DNA from: a virus
Virus record (IMG/VR): IMGVR_UViG_3300035701_000150
Location: 1-34,598 of that record
Reading direction: 5' to 3' (one strand)
DNA: 34,598 nt
Position numbers and translations under genes: made by a program. Below are positions 7,813 through 17,638 of this stretch, one piece after another. Numbering within the stretch: the stretch's first letter is position 1; each line of letters opens with the position of its first letter. Below the pieces are notes generated by a model. The model searched no databases, was not told the DNA's origin, and saw only the letters and a program-made list of their open reading frames with translations.

Positions 7813-10092
7813 CTATTGATAGTAAATTGTAAATTTTGGTCTATAAGAACTATAAGGTTCCGTAAGTGATGCAACCCCATACCATTTCTGATTGGCATTT
7901 GTTCCAGCGTCACAGATAAAAAACCCATAATTAGCAGCACCATCAACCCAGGATTGCACTAATGCCAATCCATCTGAATTTAATTCCACCGAAATTGGTG
8001 GGAGCTGATTGAATTGATTGCTATAAAGACTTCCTAAGATAGTACTACCTATGTCATTGGCGCCCTTTCCTCCTGCCGTCTGCCAGCTGTTTCCAGTTGA
8101 ATACTCAGTCCATGTGGCTTGTGAATCGACAAAATCACGTTTACATTCATATATATTTACAGCAGATTGAATCTGAATTTTAGTGATTGTAAAATCTACT
8201 CTTACAACCCTTTTTCCTGATAGGCTGATTCCACCCCATTTTATCATCGTTCGAGCTTCTAGACCACCCGAAGAATAATAAATGTCAAGAGGATTAGTGC
8301 TGGATGCTGAAGCAGTAAAGATACTGACAGAACTGCTACTGGAATAATCAACTGTTGGATATACACCATTCTGATAATTCTCTGTTGATATCGTCGATCC
8401 TCCAGTTATGGAATAAAGAACCCTTTTCGGCTTGAATCTCCAATTGCTGTTCCGCCCAGAATTGGTATTGGTGTTTGAGGATGCATGAATTATGTAATTA
8501 CCTCCAGCGGTAGAATCTGTGGCATTAACATAATTGACATAAGTGTTTTGTGGAGGAATTATTTTATACCCGGTCCCCGGGCTGGATGATACCCAGGTAA
8601 TTACATTTCCCGCAGCCCCGGACCAGTCCCCGGCCGTATAATTGGTGACCGTTATATTGTTCGTGGTCGACCAGGTGTATGTTTTACCTGCACTTAAGAT
8701 TATCCTCGAGAAGGTCCTCGTTCCCACAGTGACCGTGGTATTGCCTTGCCAGGCCAATACGCACGCGGTCGTGGTAACCGTACCGGATGTCGTTATAGAG
8801 AATGTACCATTGCTGGTCATTGTTGTATTTCCGCCCAACGTCAAATTACCTGTTCCCCCAAAGCTCATCCCTGCTGTAGCTTTCAATTCATAGTTTTGTG
8901 AATTAAAAATCCCTGCAGTAACAGTGATGGTGTTGCAGGCCAGGTCCGATGTCATGGTATAGGTCTTTCCGGCGCCATTGATTATCAAGGTATACCATGG
9001 AGTACCGGATGCTACCGATGAGGTGATAGTAGACGTATTGGTTGAAAAAGTAGCTTGCGCTGTTCCGGCATCAATCGTCGCAATGCTATTCCAGACAAAA
9101 TGACCGGAGCAATTCCAGACGCTTGATCCCAGATTTATTGCTATTAACGATCCAACATTATATTCAGACCCCTTATAGGCATAAGTAGAGCCTGAAAATG
9201 GGCCGCAGGTTATAGTTGATGAGTTGAAATTAAATGTACTCGAGGAGCCTGTTTGAAATCCACCAATGAATATAGTGGCACATGTAATATTATAATAAGG
9301 ATTTGTTCCTGTATTAAACGTCATCATGCCGGCAGCCCTCAAATTTATAACGTAGAAAGGGCCTTCCATCGAGAGGTTCCCTGCCAAGTTCCAAGTGACA
9401 TCAGGATCAAGTGTTTTTTCAATTATAAGACTTCCTATTCCTGTCATGGTCATTGCAGGAATACTGACGGTCGCCTGTGATCCTTGTGTCAGGTATATTC
9501 TGCCTGCATTTCCTATGGTCGGAGTTCCAACAATTACTATTGGATTGGCATTGTCACAGCTTATGGTGATATATTTTCCTGATGCGGTATTAAATGTACC
9601 CCCATTAATGGTTAACTGTCCATTGAACATTGAGTTCACAACACCAATGTCTCCGGTCACCGTGGTGGTCTTTCCGGAGTAGGCGCAGGTTACGTTCCGC
9701 AAAGGTGAGGCACTTATATTCTCATCGATGTCCAGGTTCCCGGTTCCCTTGAGGTCAATGCCCGCCCCGCCCGTGAACGTGGTTACGGATGTTGCAATTC
9801 CGAATGAACCATCAGCATTTAAAGTTATCAGAGAACTTGAATTTAAAGACAATGGTCCAGTATGGCTAAACTGGCAGTTCCCCGAGACGGTCAGGGACTG
9901 GCCATTAGTAGAAAATGTCTTCGTATATGAGGAATTCGCGGAAAGTGACTTGCATACGGATGCTGCAGTAAGGGAGCAGTCAACATTACCAGAAGCCACA
10001 AAATAAACATTATCTGCAGCAGTTGGTTTTACTCCTGTATCCCAATTGGTACCCTTTTCCCAATCAGTATCAGTAGTTCCTTTCCAATCCAT
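7813..10092 (-). CDS. Beta-repeat fibre/appendage protein with C-terminal DNRLRE-like domain (759 aa)
   Basis: The N-terminus has a Trp/Asn-rich motif (DWEKGTNWDTGVKPTAADNV) typical of secreted repeat proteins. Residues about 40-545 are Ser/Thr/Gly/Asn-rich short strands such as GAGKTYTMTSDLACNTITV, recurring as in a right-handed beta-helix. Residues about 556-759 resemble the DNRLRE (disaggregatase-related) domain: ECKRDFVDSQATWTEYSTGN, then a Gly/Ala segment and WVDGAANYGFFICD. Such domains occur in surface carbohydrate-acting or binding proteins. The gene sits in the block between neck and tail-tube genes, so it may be a neck or tail appendage. Base composition is mosaic: about 8570-8830 is GC-rich inside AT-rich flanks. 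Catalytic activity is not shown. Confidence 0.7.
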   Translation of the reverse strand: MDWKGTTDTDWEKGTNWDTGVKPTAADNVYFVASGNVDCSLTAASVCKSLSANSSYTKTFSTNGQSLTVSGNCQFSHTGPLSLNSSSLITLNADGSFGIATSVTTFTGGAGIDLKGTGNLDIDENISASPLRNVTCAYSGKTTTVTGDIGVVNSMFNGQLTINGGTFNTASGKYITISCDNANPIVIVGTPTIGNAGRIYLTQGSQATVSIPAMTMTGIGSLIIEKTLDPDVTWNLAGNLSMEGPFYVINLRAAGMMTFNTGTNPYYNITCATIFIGGFQTGSSSTFNFNSSTITCGPFSGSTYAYKGSEYNVGSLIAINLGSSVWNCSGHFVWNSIATIDAGTAQATFSTNTSTITSSVASGTPWYTLIINGAGKTYTMTSDLACNTITVTAGIFNSQNYELKATAGMSFGGTGNLTLGGNTTMTSNGTFSITTSGTVTTTACVLAWQGNTTVTVGTRTFSRIILSAGKTYTWSTTNNITVTNYTAGDWSGAAGNVITWVSSSPGTGYKIIPPQNTYVNYVNATDSTAGGNYIIHASSNTNTNSGRNSNWRFKPKRVLYSITGGSTISTENYQNGVYPTVDYSSSSSVSIFTASASSTNPLDIYYSSGGLEARTMIKWGGISLSGKRVVRVDFTITKIQIQSAVNIYECKRDFVDSQATWTEYSTGNSWQTAGGKGANDIGSTILGSLYSNQFNQLPPISVELNSDGLALVQSWVDGAANYGFFICDAGTNANQKWYGVASLTEPYSSYRPKFTIYYQ

Positions 10093-10104
10093 TTAGTTTT
10101 TTTC

Positions 10105-10365
10105 CTAATTAGAAAATGCAGTCATTTCGACAACATTCATAATTATTATTGGCCGTATCTCCATACCTTCTGCCGGGCCATTCTCAATGGTAGTTTTGAG
10201 CCTGTCAATTTCCATCCCGTTTTTGATGATGGATAATTCCACAACGTCGTTGATTACCAGCGGATCTTGATTGAATGAATAGCGAAATCCCGGACGGTTC
10301 ACATGCGCGGGAACAACTACGGTTGAATCGGGTATCACTGTTTCAGGTATTACTATCTCAGCCAT
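10105..10365 (-). CDS. Hypothetical 86-aa protein of the appendage module
   Basis: I do not recognise this protein. It has a Val/Ile/Pro-rich start (MAEIVIPETVIPDSTVVVP) and a short beta pattern, without membrane segment or cysteine. ATG 10365 is preceded by TAAGGAG, a strong ribosome site. It lies between the second collagen protein and the beta-repeat DNRLRE protein, with gaps of 12 and 18 bp, so it is in the same transcript and may be a small adaptor or trimer-foot for a fibre. That role is a guess from context. Confidence 0.65.
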   Translation of the reverse strand: MAEIVIPETVIPDSTVVVPAHVNRPGFRYSFNQDPLVINDVVELSIIKNGMEIDRLKTTIENGPAEGMEIRPIIIMNVVEMTAFSN

Positions 10366-10383
10366 AAAAAAATCTCCTTAGTT

Positions 10384-12036
10384 TTAAATTTCCGAGTATC
10401 TGAACGTCACCGACAAATTATTGACGGTGCCTGATTTATCTCCAGTTCTCATCACCAGCCAGGTGTTGGCCGGAATGCCTGCAGTAGTAAAAGAAGTAAA
10501 ATCCTGTCCAATCCCGGTATTGGTGATGGTCTGCTTCGTTGAAAAGAACTTGGTGGTATCAGTCAATGTCGTGGAATAATAAGGATCAATCCCAATTGAC
10601 GGCGTAGTTCCTAATACTACCGCATGTACCTGTAACAGTGTACCTGCATTGTGCATATATAACATAGGCGTAGATTCACTCGTATCTGGAGAATCGACGG
10701 TATATGCTACGTACGCACTTGCACCCGCGGGACCCTGGGTTCCTGTTGGACCTTGTATACCCGTTGCTCCTTGAGTTCCTGTACCCTGAGTCCCAGTACT
10801 ACCTTGAGGACCAGTATTTCCCTGAACCCCTGCTCCTTGCGCACCAGTACTACCCTGAGCCCCGGCCGATCCTACTGGCCCCTGATTACCTTGTGGCCCA
10901 GTATTACCTTGTGTTCCAGCACCTGTACTACCTTGAGCCCCAGTAGAGCCCTGAGGACCTGTTTTTCCTTGTGTACCTTGAGTCCCCTGTGCTCCAGTAC
11001 TTCCTTGAGAACCCGCGCTGCCTGTAGGTCCTTGTGTCCCGGCACCAGTACTTCCCTGAGCCCCTGTTGAACCTTGATTACCTTGTGGGCCCTGAGCCCC
11101 GGTCGGTCCCTGAGACCCAGTAGAACCTGCAACTCCCCCTGAGCCCTGTGGACCAGTGGATCCCTGACTGCCTGGAGAACCAGTACTACCCTGTGAGCCA
11201 GTACTACCCTGTGAGCCAGTACTACCTTGAAATCCTTGTGCCCCCGAGCCCTGAGCCCCAGTGTTTCCTTGACTGCCGGTAGTGCCCTGTGAACCTTGAA
11301 ATCCTTGTGGTCCAGTATTTCCCTGAGCTCCTGTAGTTCCATAATTACCAGGTCCCTGGAAACCTTGTGGCCCTGTGTTTCCCTGAGCCCCTGTATTTCC
11401 CTGAGTACCCTGTGCCCCAGTACTTCCCTGGTTGCCTTGAGCCCCAGTACTGCCCTGTGGCCCGGTATTTCCCTGTGTACCTGTATTTCCCTGCGTACCA
11501 GTAGGTCCAATATTGCCTTGATTACCTTGAGCCCCTGTTGAACCCTGGTTTCCAATAGGCCCCTGCGTGCCCTGGCTGCCCGTAGGTCCTTGTAATCCTG
11601 CAGGCCCAACATCACCTTGGTCACCCTGAGGCCCGGTGGCTCCTGGAAGATTACCTGGCCCTTGTGAACCAGTGCTGCCCTGAGTACCTTGAGGCCCCTG
11701 AGGCCCGGTCAATCCTTGGATTCCAGTATTACCTTGAGAGCCCTGCCCGCCTCCGGAACCTGTTGTTCCCTGATTACCTTGAGACCCCTGTGGTCCAGTG
11801 CTACCTTGTGCCCCAGCCCCGGTTGGGCCTTGGAACCCGGTAGGCCCGGTACCACCCTGAGGCCCGGTTGGCCCTGTATTGCCTATGCCTGGGCCTTGTG
11901 GCCCCTGAGGCCCTTGATTGCCGAGAATGGCCTGTGATTTAATCTTCCAGGTGGCGGTCGCTGACCCGTAGACCCAGGTTGTTCCTGTCGTGTTTGTATA
12001 TTCTTGGCCGTCTATTGGGTTCGTCGGGAATGCCAT
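10384..12036 (-). CDS. Collagen-like fibre protein (550 aa)
   Basis: Residues 1-40 form a small N-terminal domain ([19 protein letters not shown]) found at the base of many phage fibres. Residues about 41-438 are Gly-X-Y repeats rich in Thr, Gln, Asn, Ser and Pro (GPQG, GSTG, GNTG units), able to form a collagen-like triple helix. Residues 441-550 form a beta-rich C-terminal head that could trimerise and bind a receptor. ATG 12036 uses an AAGGAG lying inside the end of the 46-aa gene upstream. The repeat resembles that of the 1093-aa protein, allowing exchange between the two genes. Role as a virion fibre is inferred. Confidence 0.85.
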   Translation of the reverse strand: MAFPTNPIDGQEYTNTTGTTWVYGSATATWKIKSQAILGNQGPQGPQGPGIGNTGPTGPQGGTGPTGFQGPTGAGAQGSTGPQGSQGNQGTTGSGGGQGSQGNTGIQGLTGPQGPQGTQGSTGSQGPGNLPGATGPQGDQGDVGPAGLQGPTGSQGTQGPIGNQGSTGAQGNQGNIGPTGTQGNTGTQGNTGPQGSTGAQGNQGSTGAQGTQGNTGAQGNTGPQGFQGPGNYGTTGAQGNTGPQGFQGSQGTTGSQGNTGAQGSGAQGFQGSTGSQGSTGSQGSTGSPGSQGSTGPQGSGGVAGSTGSQGPTGAQGPQGNQGSTGAQGSTGAGTQGPTGSAGSQGSTGAQGTQGTQGKTGPQGSTGAQGSTGAGTQGNTGPQGNQGPVGSAGAQGSTGAQGAGVQGNTGPQGSTGTQGTGTQGATGIQGPTGTQGPAGASAYVAYTVDSPDTSESTPMLYMHNAGTLLQVHAVVLGTTPSIGIDPYYSTTLTDTTKFFSTKQTITNTGIGQDFTSFTTAGIPANTWLVMRTGDKSGTVNNLSVTFRYSEI

Positions 12037-12041
12037 TTTTA

Positions 12042-12182
12042 TTACTCCTTCTCCCAGCCATCATTGGATAGTTTGGTTTCTATCTCAGTTTTGTCAACGC
12101 TGTCTATATAGGATAAAGTGCTGTCCGTTTCCAGAGGTGTTAACAAAACTCTTTCCTCACCTTTAATCCAAACATCACCCAT
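12042..12182 (-). CDS. Hypothetical 46-aa protein
   Basis: A short gene. It starts at ATG 12182 ([18 protein letters not shown]), with a near-perfect TAAGGAGG five bases upstream, and ends at TAA 12042. It fills an otherwise empty 155-bp gap between the two collagen genes. The protein is acidic and soluble, with a possible helix at the C-terminus ([17 protein letters not shown]). Its last codons contain the ribosome site of the next gene, so translation is probably coupled. I do not recognise a family. Confidence 0.65.
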   Translation of the reverse strand: MGDVWIKGEERVLLTPLETDSTLSYIDSVDKTEIETKLSNDGWEKE

Positions 12183-12191
12183 TTTTCCTCC

Positions 12192-15100
12192 TTAATCAGA
12201 TATCTTATTGACGATCAGCACGTTCCTACGAGTGGTCAAAGTAGTGGTATTTACACTATGTGAAAACCAAGCATTTACAACATTCCCACTTTTAATAGGA
12301 GCCTGTGTCGCGAATGTAAAGCCTACTGTTTGATTAGCGGCAGTATAAACGTAGCTATTTGAAAAATTATTCAGATCGGCGTTAGTTCCATCAATCAAAA
12401 TTTTCAGATATAAAGCGCCAGCGTTACCAAACTGATAAAATGAGGCCATCGAAATGACATAGGTACCATCCATCCCACAGGTAAGGTCACCATTCAAATT
12501 TGATGTCCAATTTCGGCAGTCACCTAAGTAATTTCCATATGTCCATTTGTAAAATGTGTTTGCAGTAGTAAGAACTAATGCAGTTGAATCCTGCGACGAA
12601 GTTGCAGGCTGATAAATCTTTGCAAATGCAGGAGTCCAGCTACTACCAGTACCAGTAGGACCTTGTGGCCCAGTATTACCCTGAGTTCCCTGTCCTTGTG
12701 GTCCAGTATTGCCCTGAGGCCCGGTATTACCCTGAGGCCCATTACTCGATCCAATGCGGTTTATCGTGAGTGAGGCTGGACCACTCGAAAGATTGGTTTG
12801 ATCCTCGTCGAACGAGGCATACATCTCCACATAATCACCGGCCACAAGTGTTCCGTCATATTTACAGATGGCTGCTCCGACAATCATTTCTTCTGCATAC
12901 CGGGCCTCTGCAACTGACGTTCCATTAACGTATATATCTACGTAATATTTTTTCCCGGCAGTATAGGTTTTCAGCCCGGCAAAACACCAATAACCGAATA
13001 CCGAATAAGTACCATCGTATCCGGCATTGACTGTGATTCGGTGATTAGTGGCGGCATCAACAGTAGTGTTGAGTTGTGCTCCCGCAGTCGTATCAACCCA
13101 TTTTGTATATACTCCAGCTGAATAAGTATGAGGATTATATAGGCTGCATTGCATGGCACCATATGCTTCCATTGCCCCCTGAGGCCCGGTTCCTCCTTGA
13201 TTACCTTGTGGGCCCTGAGCCCCTGTGGCTCCAGCTAAGTTTCCTGGACCCTGATAACCCTGCGGTCCGGTACTACCTTGAGCCCCAGTACTGCCCTGAG
13301 AACCTGTATTTCCCTGTGTTCCTTGGAAACCCTGTGCCCCAGTGTTCCCCTGAAATCCTTGAACCCCAGTACTTCCTTGAGACCCGGTGTTTCCCTGAGT
13401 ACCCTGTGCTCCAGTGTTCCCCTGAAATCCTTGAACCCCAGTACTTCCTTGAGACCCGGTGTTTCCCTGAGTACCCTGTGCTCCAGTACTTCCCTGAAAT
13501 CCTTGAACCCCAGTACTTCCTTGAGACCCGGTGTTTCCCTGAGTACCCTGTGCTCCAGTACTTCCCTGGTTGCCTTGAGCTCCGGTACTACCTTGTGACC
13601 CAGTGTCTCCCTGATTGCCTTGAGCTCCAGTATTGCCCTGAGACCCGGTACTGCCCTGCGTGCCTTGTGGCCCAGTATCCCCCTGGACTCCAGTAGGACC
13701 AGTATTACCTTGAACACCTTGAGTACCTTGTGCCCCGGTATTACCCTGAGACCCGGTATTACCCTGAGACCCAATGTTTCCCTGATTTCCTTGTGTTCCC
13801 TGTGCTCCGGTAGAACCTTGTGTGCCTTGTGCACCAGTACTGCCTTGAGAACCAACATCACCCTGAGGCCCAACTGATCCTTGTGCCCCAGTAGGACCAA
13901 TACTGCCCTGTGGCCCGGTATTGCCCTGCATGCTGCCTGCGGATATCTGCACCCACTTATTAATGTTTGCTATACCCGCGTAAAGTATCTCATCAACTTC
14001 ATTCCAAAGCAGTACAGGCGGTGCCGAAATGGCCGGCCATGATGACATATCCCAGAAGTTTGCTACCCCGGTGCCCCCCTGAAATCCGGTTGGCCCCTGC
14101 CAGCCCTGCGGTCCAGTATTTCCCTGAGACCCGGTATTACCTTGTACCCCCTGCGTACCTTGATTACCTTGCGTGCCTTGTGTACCCTGAAATCCCTGTG
14201 CCCCGGTATCACCTTGTGGACCAGTGTTTCCTTGTGGCCCGGAAACTCCCTGATTACCTTGGATTCCCTGTGGACCAGTGTTTCCTTGTGGCCCGGTATT
14301 TCCTTGTGGCCCAGTAGGACCTTCCAAATTACCAGGACCCTGAGACCCGGTGGCTCCAATTGGACCGGTTGGACCTTGTGAGCCTATGCCTCCTGCTCCC
14401 TGCGAACCTTGTACCCCCTGCGTACCGGTCGGACCAGGCCTGCCCTGGTAACCACGAGGCCCCTGAGGCCCTGTGGCGCCTTGTGCGCCAGCCGCCATCG
14501 GTTCCATGGGATTGTTCAAATCCTGCCGGTAGAAGACCTCCAGGCCTACCTGGACGCCTGCCATAGGCCTTGTAGTCTCGGCCATGAACGGCTGATTGTA
14601 AACAGGATAGCATTCGGTACAGGTTCTATTGCCTTCAGAATCCGGTAATACATAGTTATTCATGAACCGCTTCTCCACATCGGCCACCACCTGCTCAATG
14701 TCGCTGTTGACCGTATCAGGATTTTTAACGAAATTATCAATAGTGTATATCAGGCGCTTCTTAACCCAGTTGTCCTGGCCCTGCTCATCATACTCCTCAG
14801 CGCGGGATATCACATTGGCGAAAGGAAAGTTATTCATGGTCTCTACCGAGCGTATGTCCCGGTCGGTGTCCGTATACATGGTTTTGTTATAGCCATTGGC
14901 TTTCTTAATCTGGCTGAGCTGATATTCAATGGCCTCCGCAAGCTGGTCCTTGATTGATATTGAACAGGTCTCCTCCAAATTGAACTGTGGAGGTTCTCCT
15001 TTGGCTGTAGAATAAGGATCAAATAGGTTCTGCATGTATTCTATCGAAATCTCCACGGTCATTCCCCCATGGCTCTTGGACTGTTGCAGGCCCCAGGGAG

Positions 15101-15473
15101 TGTTCTTTTTAAATAGCGTTATGTTGCATGTTGGCTTACCATAGACATCCGGCAACATGAAGTTATTTAGTAATAACTTCTCAATATCCTTGACCGCCCT
15201 ACTTCTCTGGTGGTCTATGTCGTTGTTATTCCTGAAGAAATAATCAATGTTCATTATGGCTGATTTGAACAGGTAGCCTGAACTATGTGTAGGTTTCTGA
15301 TAGGTCTCACGGCCCCAGATTAGGTTCACGGCCGGAAAATTTCGCATCATCTCAAAACTGCGCGGCTCGATGTTGAGTTCGCCAATGTTCTGGTCATAAC
15401 CGTTCGGAATCGTTATGAGCCGAAGATTTTGAAACAAGGCCTTTCGTATCTTGGTCTTTACTGAATCAGCCAA
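12192..15473 (-). CDS. Duplicated tail-terminator-like domains fused to collagen-like fibre and C1q-like heads (1093 aa)
   Basis: Residues 1-160 and 170-322 look like tandem copies of one domain: NFPAVNL/NFPFANV, a central helix ending NNFMLPD/NNYVLPD, a shared Cys (PTCN/RTCT), and a closing strand ([24 protein letters not shown]) typical of tail terminator proteins. Collagen Gly-X-Y follows at 328-469, a 45-residue insert at 470-514, collagen at 515-766, a C1q-like beta domain at 767-911, a short collagen link at 912-944, and a second C1q-like domain at 945-1093. The start is TTG 15473, five bases after GAGGAGG. Position between gp10-like and tail-tube genes fits a terminator. A neck whisker is the simplest reading. 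Domain names rest on sequence pattern only. Confidence 0.75.
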   Translation of the reverse strand: MADSVKTKIRKALFQNLRLITIPNGYDQNIGELNIEPRSFEMMRNFPAVNLIWGRETYQKPTHSSGYLFKSAIMNIDYFFRNNNDIDHQRSRAVKDIEKLLLNNFMLPDVYGKPTCNITLFKKNTPWGLQQSKSHGGMTVEISIEYMQNLFDPYSTAKGEPPQFNLEETCSISIKDQLAEAIEYQLSQIKKANGYNKTMYTDTDRDIRSVETMNNFPFANVISRAEEYDEQGQDNWVKKRLIYTIDNFVKNPDTVNSDIEQVVADVEKRFMNNYVLPDSEGNRTCTECYPVYNQPFMAETTRPMAGVQVGLEVFYRQDLNNPMEPMAAGAQGATGPQGPRGYQGRPGPTGTQGVQGSQGAGGIGSQGPTGPIGATGSQGPGNLEGPTGPQGNTGPQGNTGPQGIQGNQGVSGPQGNTGPQGDTGAQGFQGTQGTQGNQGTQGVQGNTGSQGNTGPQGWQGPTGFQGGTGVANFWDMSSWPAISAPPVLLWNEVDEILYAGIANINKWVQISAGSMQGNTGPQGSIGPTGAQGSVGPQGDVGSQGSTGAQGTQGSTGAQGTQGNQGNIGSQGNTGSQGNTGAQGTQGVQGNTGPTGVQGDTGPQGTQGSTGSQGNTGAQGNQGDTGSQGSTGAQGNQGSTGAQGTQGNTGSQGSTGVQGFQGSTGAQGTQGNTGSQGSTGVQGFQGNTGAQGTQGNTGSQGSTGVQGFQGNTGAQGFQGTQGNTGSQGSTGAQGSTGPQGYQGPGNLAGATGAQGPQGNQGGTGPQGAMEAYGAMQCSLYNPHTYSAGVYTKWVDTTAGAQLNTTVDAATNHRITVNAGYDGTYSVFGYWCFAGLKTYTAGKKYYVDIYVNGTSVAEARYAEEMIVGAAICKYDGTLVAGDYVEMYASFDEDQTNLSSGPASLTINRIGSSNGPQGNTGPQGNTGPQGQGTQGNTGPQGPTGTGSSWTPAFAKIYQPATSSQDSTALVLTTANTFYKWTYGNYLGDCRNWTSNLNGDLTCGMDGTYVISMASFYQFGNAGALYLKILIDGTNADLNNFSNSYVYTAANQTVGFTFATQAPIKSGNVVNAWFSHSVNTTTLTTRRNVLIVNKISD
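13320..13535 (-). repeat. Three tandem 72-bp units inside the collagen region
   Basis: Within collagen block 2 of the 1093-aa protein, a 24-residue unit beginning [15 protein letters not shown] is present three times in a row (residues about 647-718), with near-identical DNA at a 72-bp period: the word CCTGAAATCCTTGAACCCC recurs near 13348, 13420 and 13492. Whole-unit gain or loss keeps the reading frame and would change fibre length. Confidence 0.85.
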
Positions 15474-15483
15474 AAATGCCTCC

Positions 15484-15750
15484 TCACCTGATTGCCGTCA
15501 CACCAACCGCATCACTCCCGGTGCTCCAGAATAAGCGCACGCTATACGGATAGTTCTTCCCGGCCACGACCGGAATGGTCACCGCCCCGGACGAGGAATC
15601 GACCAGAGTAAGTTTCAAGTTGCCAGCCGCGTTGACATGGAACGAGGTGCAATAATCAGATTGACCATCCTCGTCAATCATCAAGGCGGCCGTAGTATCA
15701 GACAAGGTGATGCCCTGCATCAACATGCCACTGCGCCATGGATATGACAT
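15484..15750 (-). CDS. Head spike-base-like protein, single domain (88 aa)
   Basis: The protein aligns by eye along its length with the last 88 residues of the neighbouring 619-aa protein: [88 protein letters not shown]. The pattern (SDTT, G-x-L-x-V-T, P-x-x-x-R-x-x-x-TG) also recalls the spike-base family of Rhodobacter gene transfer agents (Rcc01079 class) and related capsid decoration proteins. It probably sits on the capsid or at a fibre base. The gene is 15 bp downstream of its paralogue and ends 10 bp before the next start. Confidence 0.7.
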   Translation of the reverse strand: MSYPWRSGMLMQGITLSDTTAALMIDEDGQSDYCTSFHVNAAGNLKLTLVDSSSGAVTIPVVAGKNYPYSVRLFWSTGSDAVGVTAIR

Positions 15751-15765
15751 ATTTTAGTTCTCCTT

Positions 15766-17625
15766 TTATTTTATTGCAAATACCGTTACGGTACTGTCAG
15801 TACCGGTCGACCAGAACCGTCTGATTGAATATGGATAATGAGTCCCTGCCACAACGGTCAAGGAGACATCCCCGCTCGAGGCGTCTACCGCAGTTACCTT
15901 CAGGACTCCTGACGCACCGACAGTGAATGCCTGGCAATAATCCCAGACCCCCGCCTGGTCCTGGAACAGCTGTGCCGTGGTATCAGACTTCGTCACCGCG
16001 TTAATCATTGTTCCCTGCCGGAACGGGTGCTCGGTTCTGTAGAGCCCAGTACCGGTCACGGTCAGCGGGAACGCAGTCGTATCATTGTCATTGCTGTTGA
16101 ATGTTATAATAGCCGACTGTGACCCAATATTCCACGGATAGAAGACCACGTCCGCGGTGCTCGAGTCGCCGACGGATATGTAAGCATTCGACACATTGTC
16201 GTTTGCAAGATAGAACTGCGCATTATTAGACGTGACTGTGGTCATTATAAGTGCCGTATTACCAATATTTGTTACGGTCACAGTTTTGCTTACCGTGGAT
16301 AAAGGAGTCGTAGCACCCACCCCGCATGGGCTCGGGCTTACATCTATATCTGCCGATACTTCAGTTCCATCAAACACTAACGAATAGGTCGCGGTAACCG
16401 GATCATTGGACGGTATCAATAAAGTATCCACAGAGGTACCATCCCCGTCGTGAGGCGTATACCTGACTACCACTGTGCTCGAATCACCGGTATTGAACAG
16501 TGTCTTACCTGTCACATTATTCCCGGTCATGGCAAAAGGCGCCGCCAGCCCTGACAACGTGGTTATGATAAGAGGCTGGTTCCCAGTATTGGACACGGTA
16601 ACGGTCTTGTCCGTAGTGGTATCAGTACTCTTACCGCCAAAACTCCAGGACCCTGGTGAGACGGAGACTATTGGCTGTGCGCATGTACCATCCAGGCGCA
16701 TGACATATGGTGTCGTCGCATCATTGGAAGGAATTGTCAGGTTGCTCGTGTCGCCGGTGCTCAATACGGACGGAATATAAACGACCGTCGTATCAAGCCA
16801 TGCCCCCGCGGCTATGGTAGCATCAGAGAGGCTCTGCCCAGATATCGCAAAAGGGGTTAAAGCCGTCACGGTGCCTATGGTCAGATTGATGTTACCTATG
16901 TTCGCGGCCCGTACTACTTTAGGAGTGGAACTGGATTTGATATGTGTGCCATAGCTCCAAGAGCCTGGTATTACGTTCAGAATGGCCTCTTCACATGTGC
17001 CGTCTACTATGAAAGTTACAGCAGGTGTGACCGGATCATCCGAGGATATCGTAAGAGTATCATTTATTCCAGAGTTCAATGCGGTCGGCCTGTAACTGAC
17101 CGTGGCATCAGAATAGGTTGCTCCCGGAACTATCGTTGCCGCCAGCGAACCAACCATCCAGAACGGGCTTATGAAAGTGTCGGCGGTAATATGCAAGTCA
17201 ATGTTTCCGGTATTGGTCACGGATATGGCCTGGTCGGTCGTGGTGCCGCGCAAGTGATTCCCGAAGCTTTTGAATACAGGTGAAACACCAATTATGGCCT
17301 GTTCGCATGAACCATCCATATTGAAAGCATATGTAGGAGTGATCGGATCGTTCGAAGGTATGTTAAGAACCGAGGCATCGCCCAGGCTCAGGATTGACGG
17401 TATATATGCTACGGTCATATCGGCATATGCCAAAGGAGCTATTGTAGCATCAGATATTGAAACTCCTGCAATACCAAATGGGCTGGGCGCGGTAATGGTA
17501 CCAAGTATCAGAGTAGCATCTGCAGCACCATTACTGACCCGGACTACCTGGGTCGTAGTGGAACCTTTAATGTGTACCCCGAAACTATGTGATACTGGGG
17601 CGACAATAATTGTTGAATCTGGCAT
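15766..17625 (-). CDS. ASH/Ig-like five-repeat protein with C-terminal spike-base domain (619 aa)
   Basis: Five repeats of about 105 residues (roughly 7-107, 112-212, 213-315, 316-420, 424-528) share a start V-x-P-x-x-x-S-[FY]-G, a centre T-V-x-N-x-G-N and an end PSNDPxTPxYxFxxDGTC. This is the choice-of-anchor-D or ASH/DUF1573-like Ig fold. The first three repeats end in DG[ST]C, with one Cys each. Residues about 533-619 match the adjacent 88-aa spike-base-like protein. The protein is thus a rod of Ig domains with a probable capsid- or fibre-binding foot. It starts at ATG 17625 behind AAAGGGAG. Location after the gp10-like gene suggests a head or neck decoration. No signal peptide is seen. 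Confidence 0.72.
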   Translation of the reverse strand: MPDSTIIVAPVSHSFGVHIKGSTTTQVVRVSNGAADATLILGTITAPSPFGIAGVSISDATIAPLAYADMTVAYIPSILSLGDASVLNIPSNDPITPTYAFNMDGSCEQAIIGVSPVFKSFGNHLRGTTTDQAISVTNTGNIDLHITADTFISPFWMVGSLAATIVPGATYSDATVSYRPTALNSGINDTLTISSDDPVTPAVTFIVDGTCEEAILNVIPGSWSYGTHIKSSSTPKVVRAANIGNINLTIGTVTALTPFAISGQSLSDATIAAGAWLDTTVVYIPSVLSTGDTSNLTIPSNDATTPYVMRLDGTCAQPIVSVSPGSWSFGGKSTDTTTDKTVTVSNTGNQPLIITTLSGLAAPFAMTGNNVTGKTLFNTGDSSTVVVRYTPHDGDGTSVDTLLIPSNDPVTATYSLVFDGTEVSADIDVSPSPCGVGATTPLSTVSKTVTVTNIGNTALIMTTVTSNNAQFYLANDNVSNAYISVGDSSTADVVFYPWNIGSQSAIITFNSNDNDTTAFPLTVTGTGLYRTEHPFRQGTMINAVTKSDTTAQLFQDQAGVWDYCQAFTVGASGVLKVTAVDASSGDVSLTVVAGTHYPYSIRRFWSTGTDSTVTVFAIK

Positions 17626-17638
17626 ATTTTTACTCCCT

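Noticed and set aside
7803-7946. Longer start for the 64-aa membrane protein
   Set aside because: It would lie inside the end of the 759-aa gene and lacks a ribosome site. AGGGAGG marks ATG 7802.
10704-11624. Long open frames on both strands across the collagen regions
   Set aside because: Gly-X-Y coding DNA is so repetitive that several shifted and antisense frames stay open. Their products are low-complexity Leu/Ser/Pro or Lys/Val/Leu strings without ribosome sites.
13076-14613. Plus- and minus-strand frames of 60-220 codons overlapping the 1093-aa gene
   Set aside because: Same cause: alternate readings of collagen repeats. The 1093-aa frame has a clear ribosome site and folded-domain ends.
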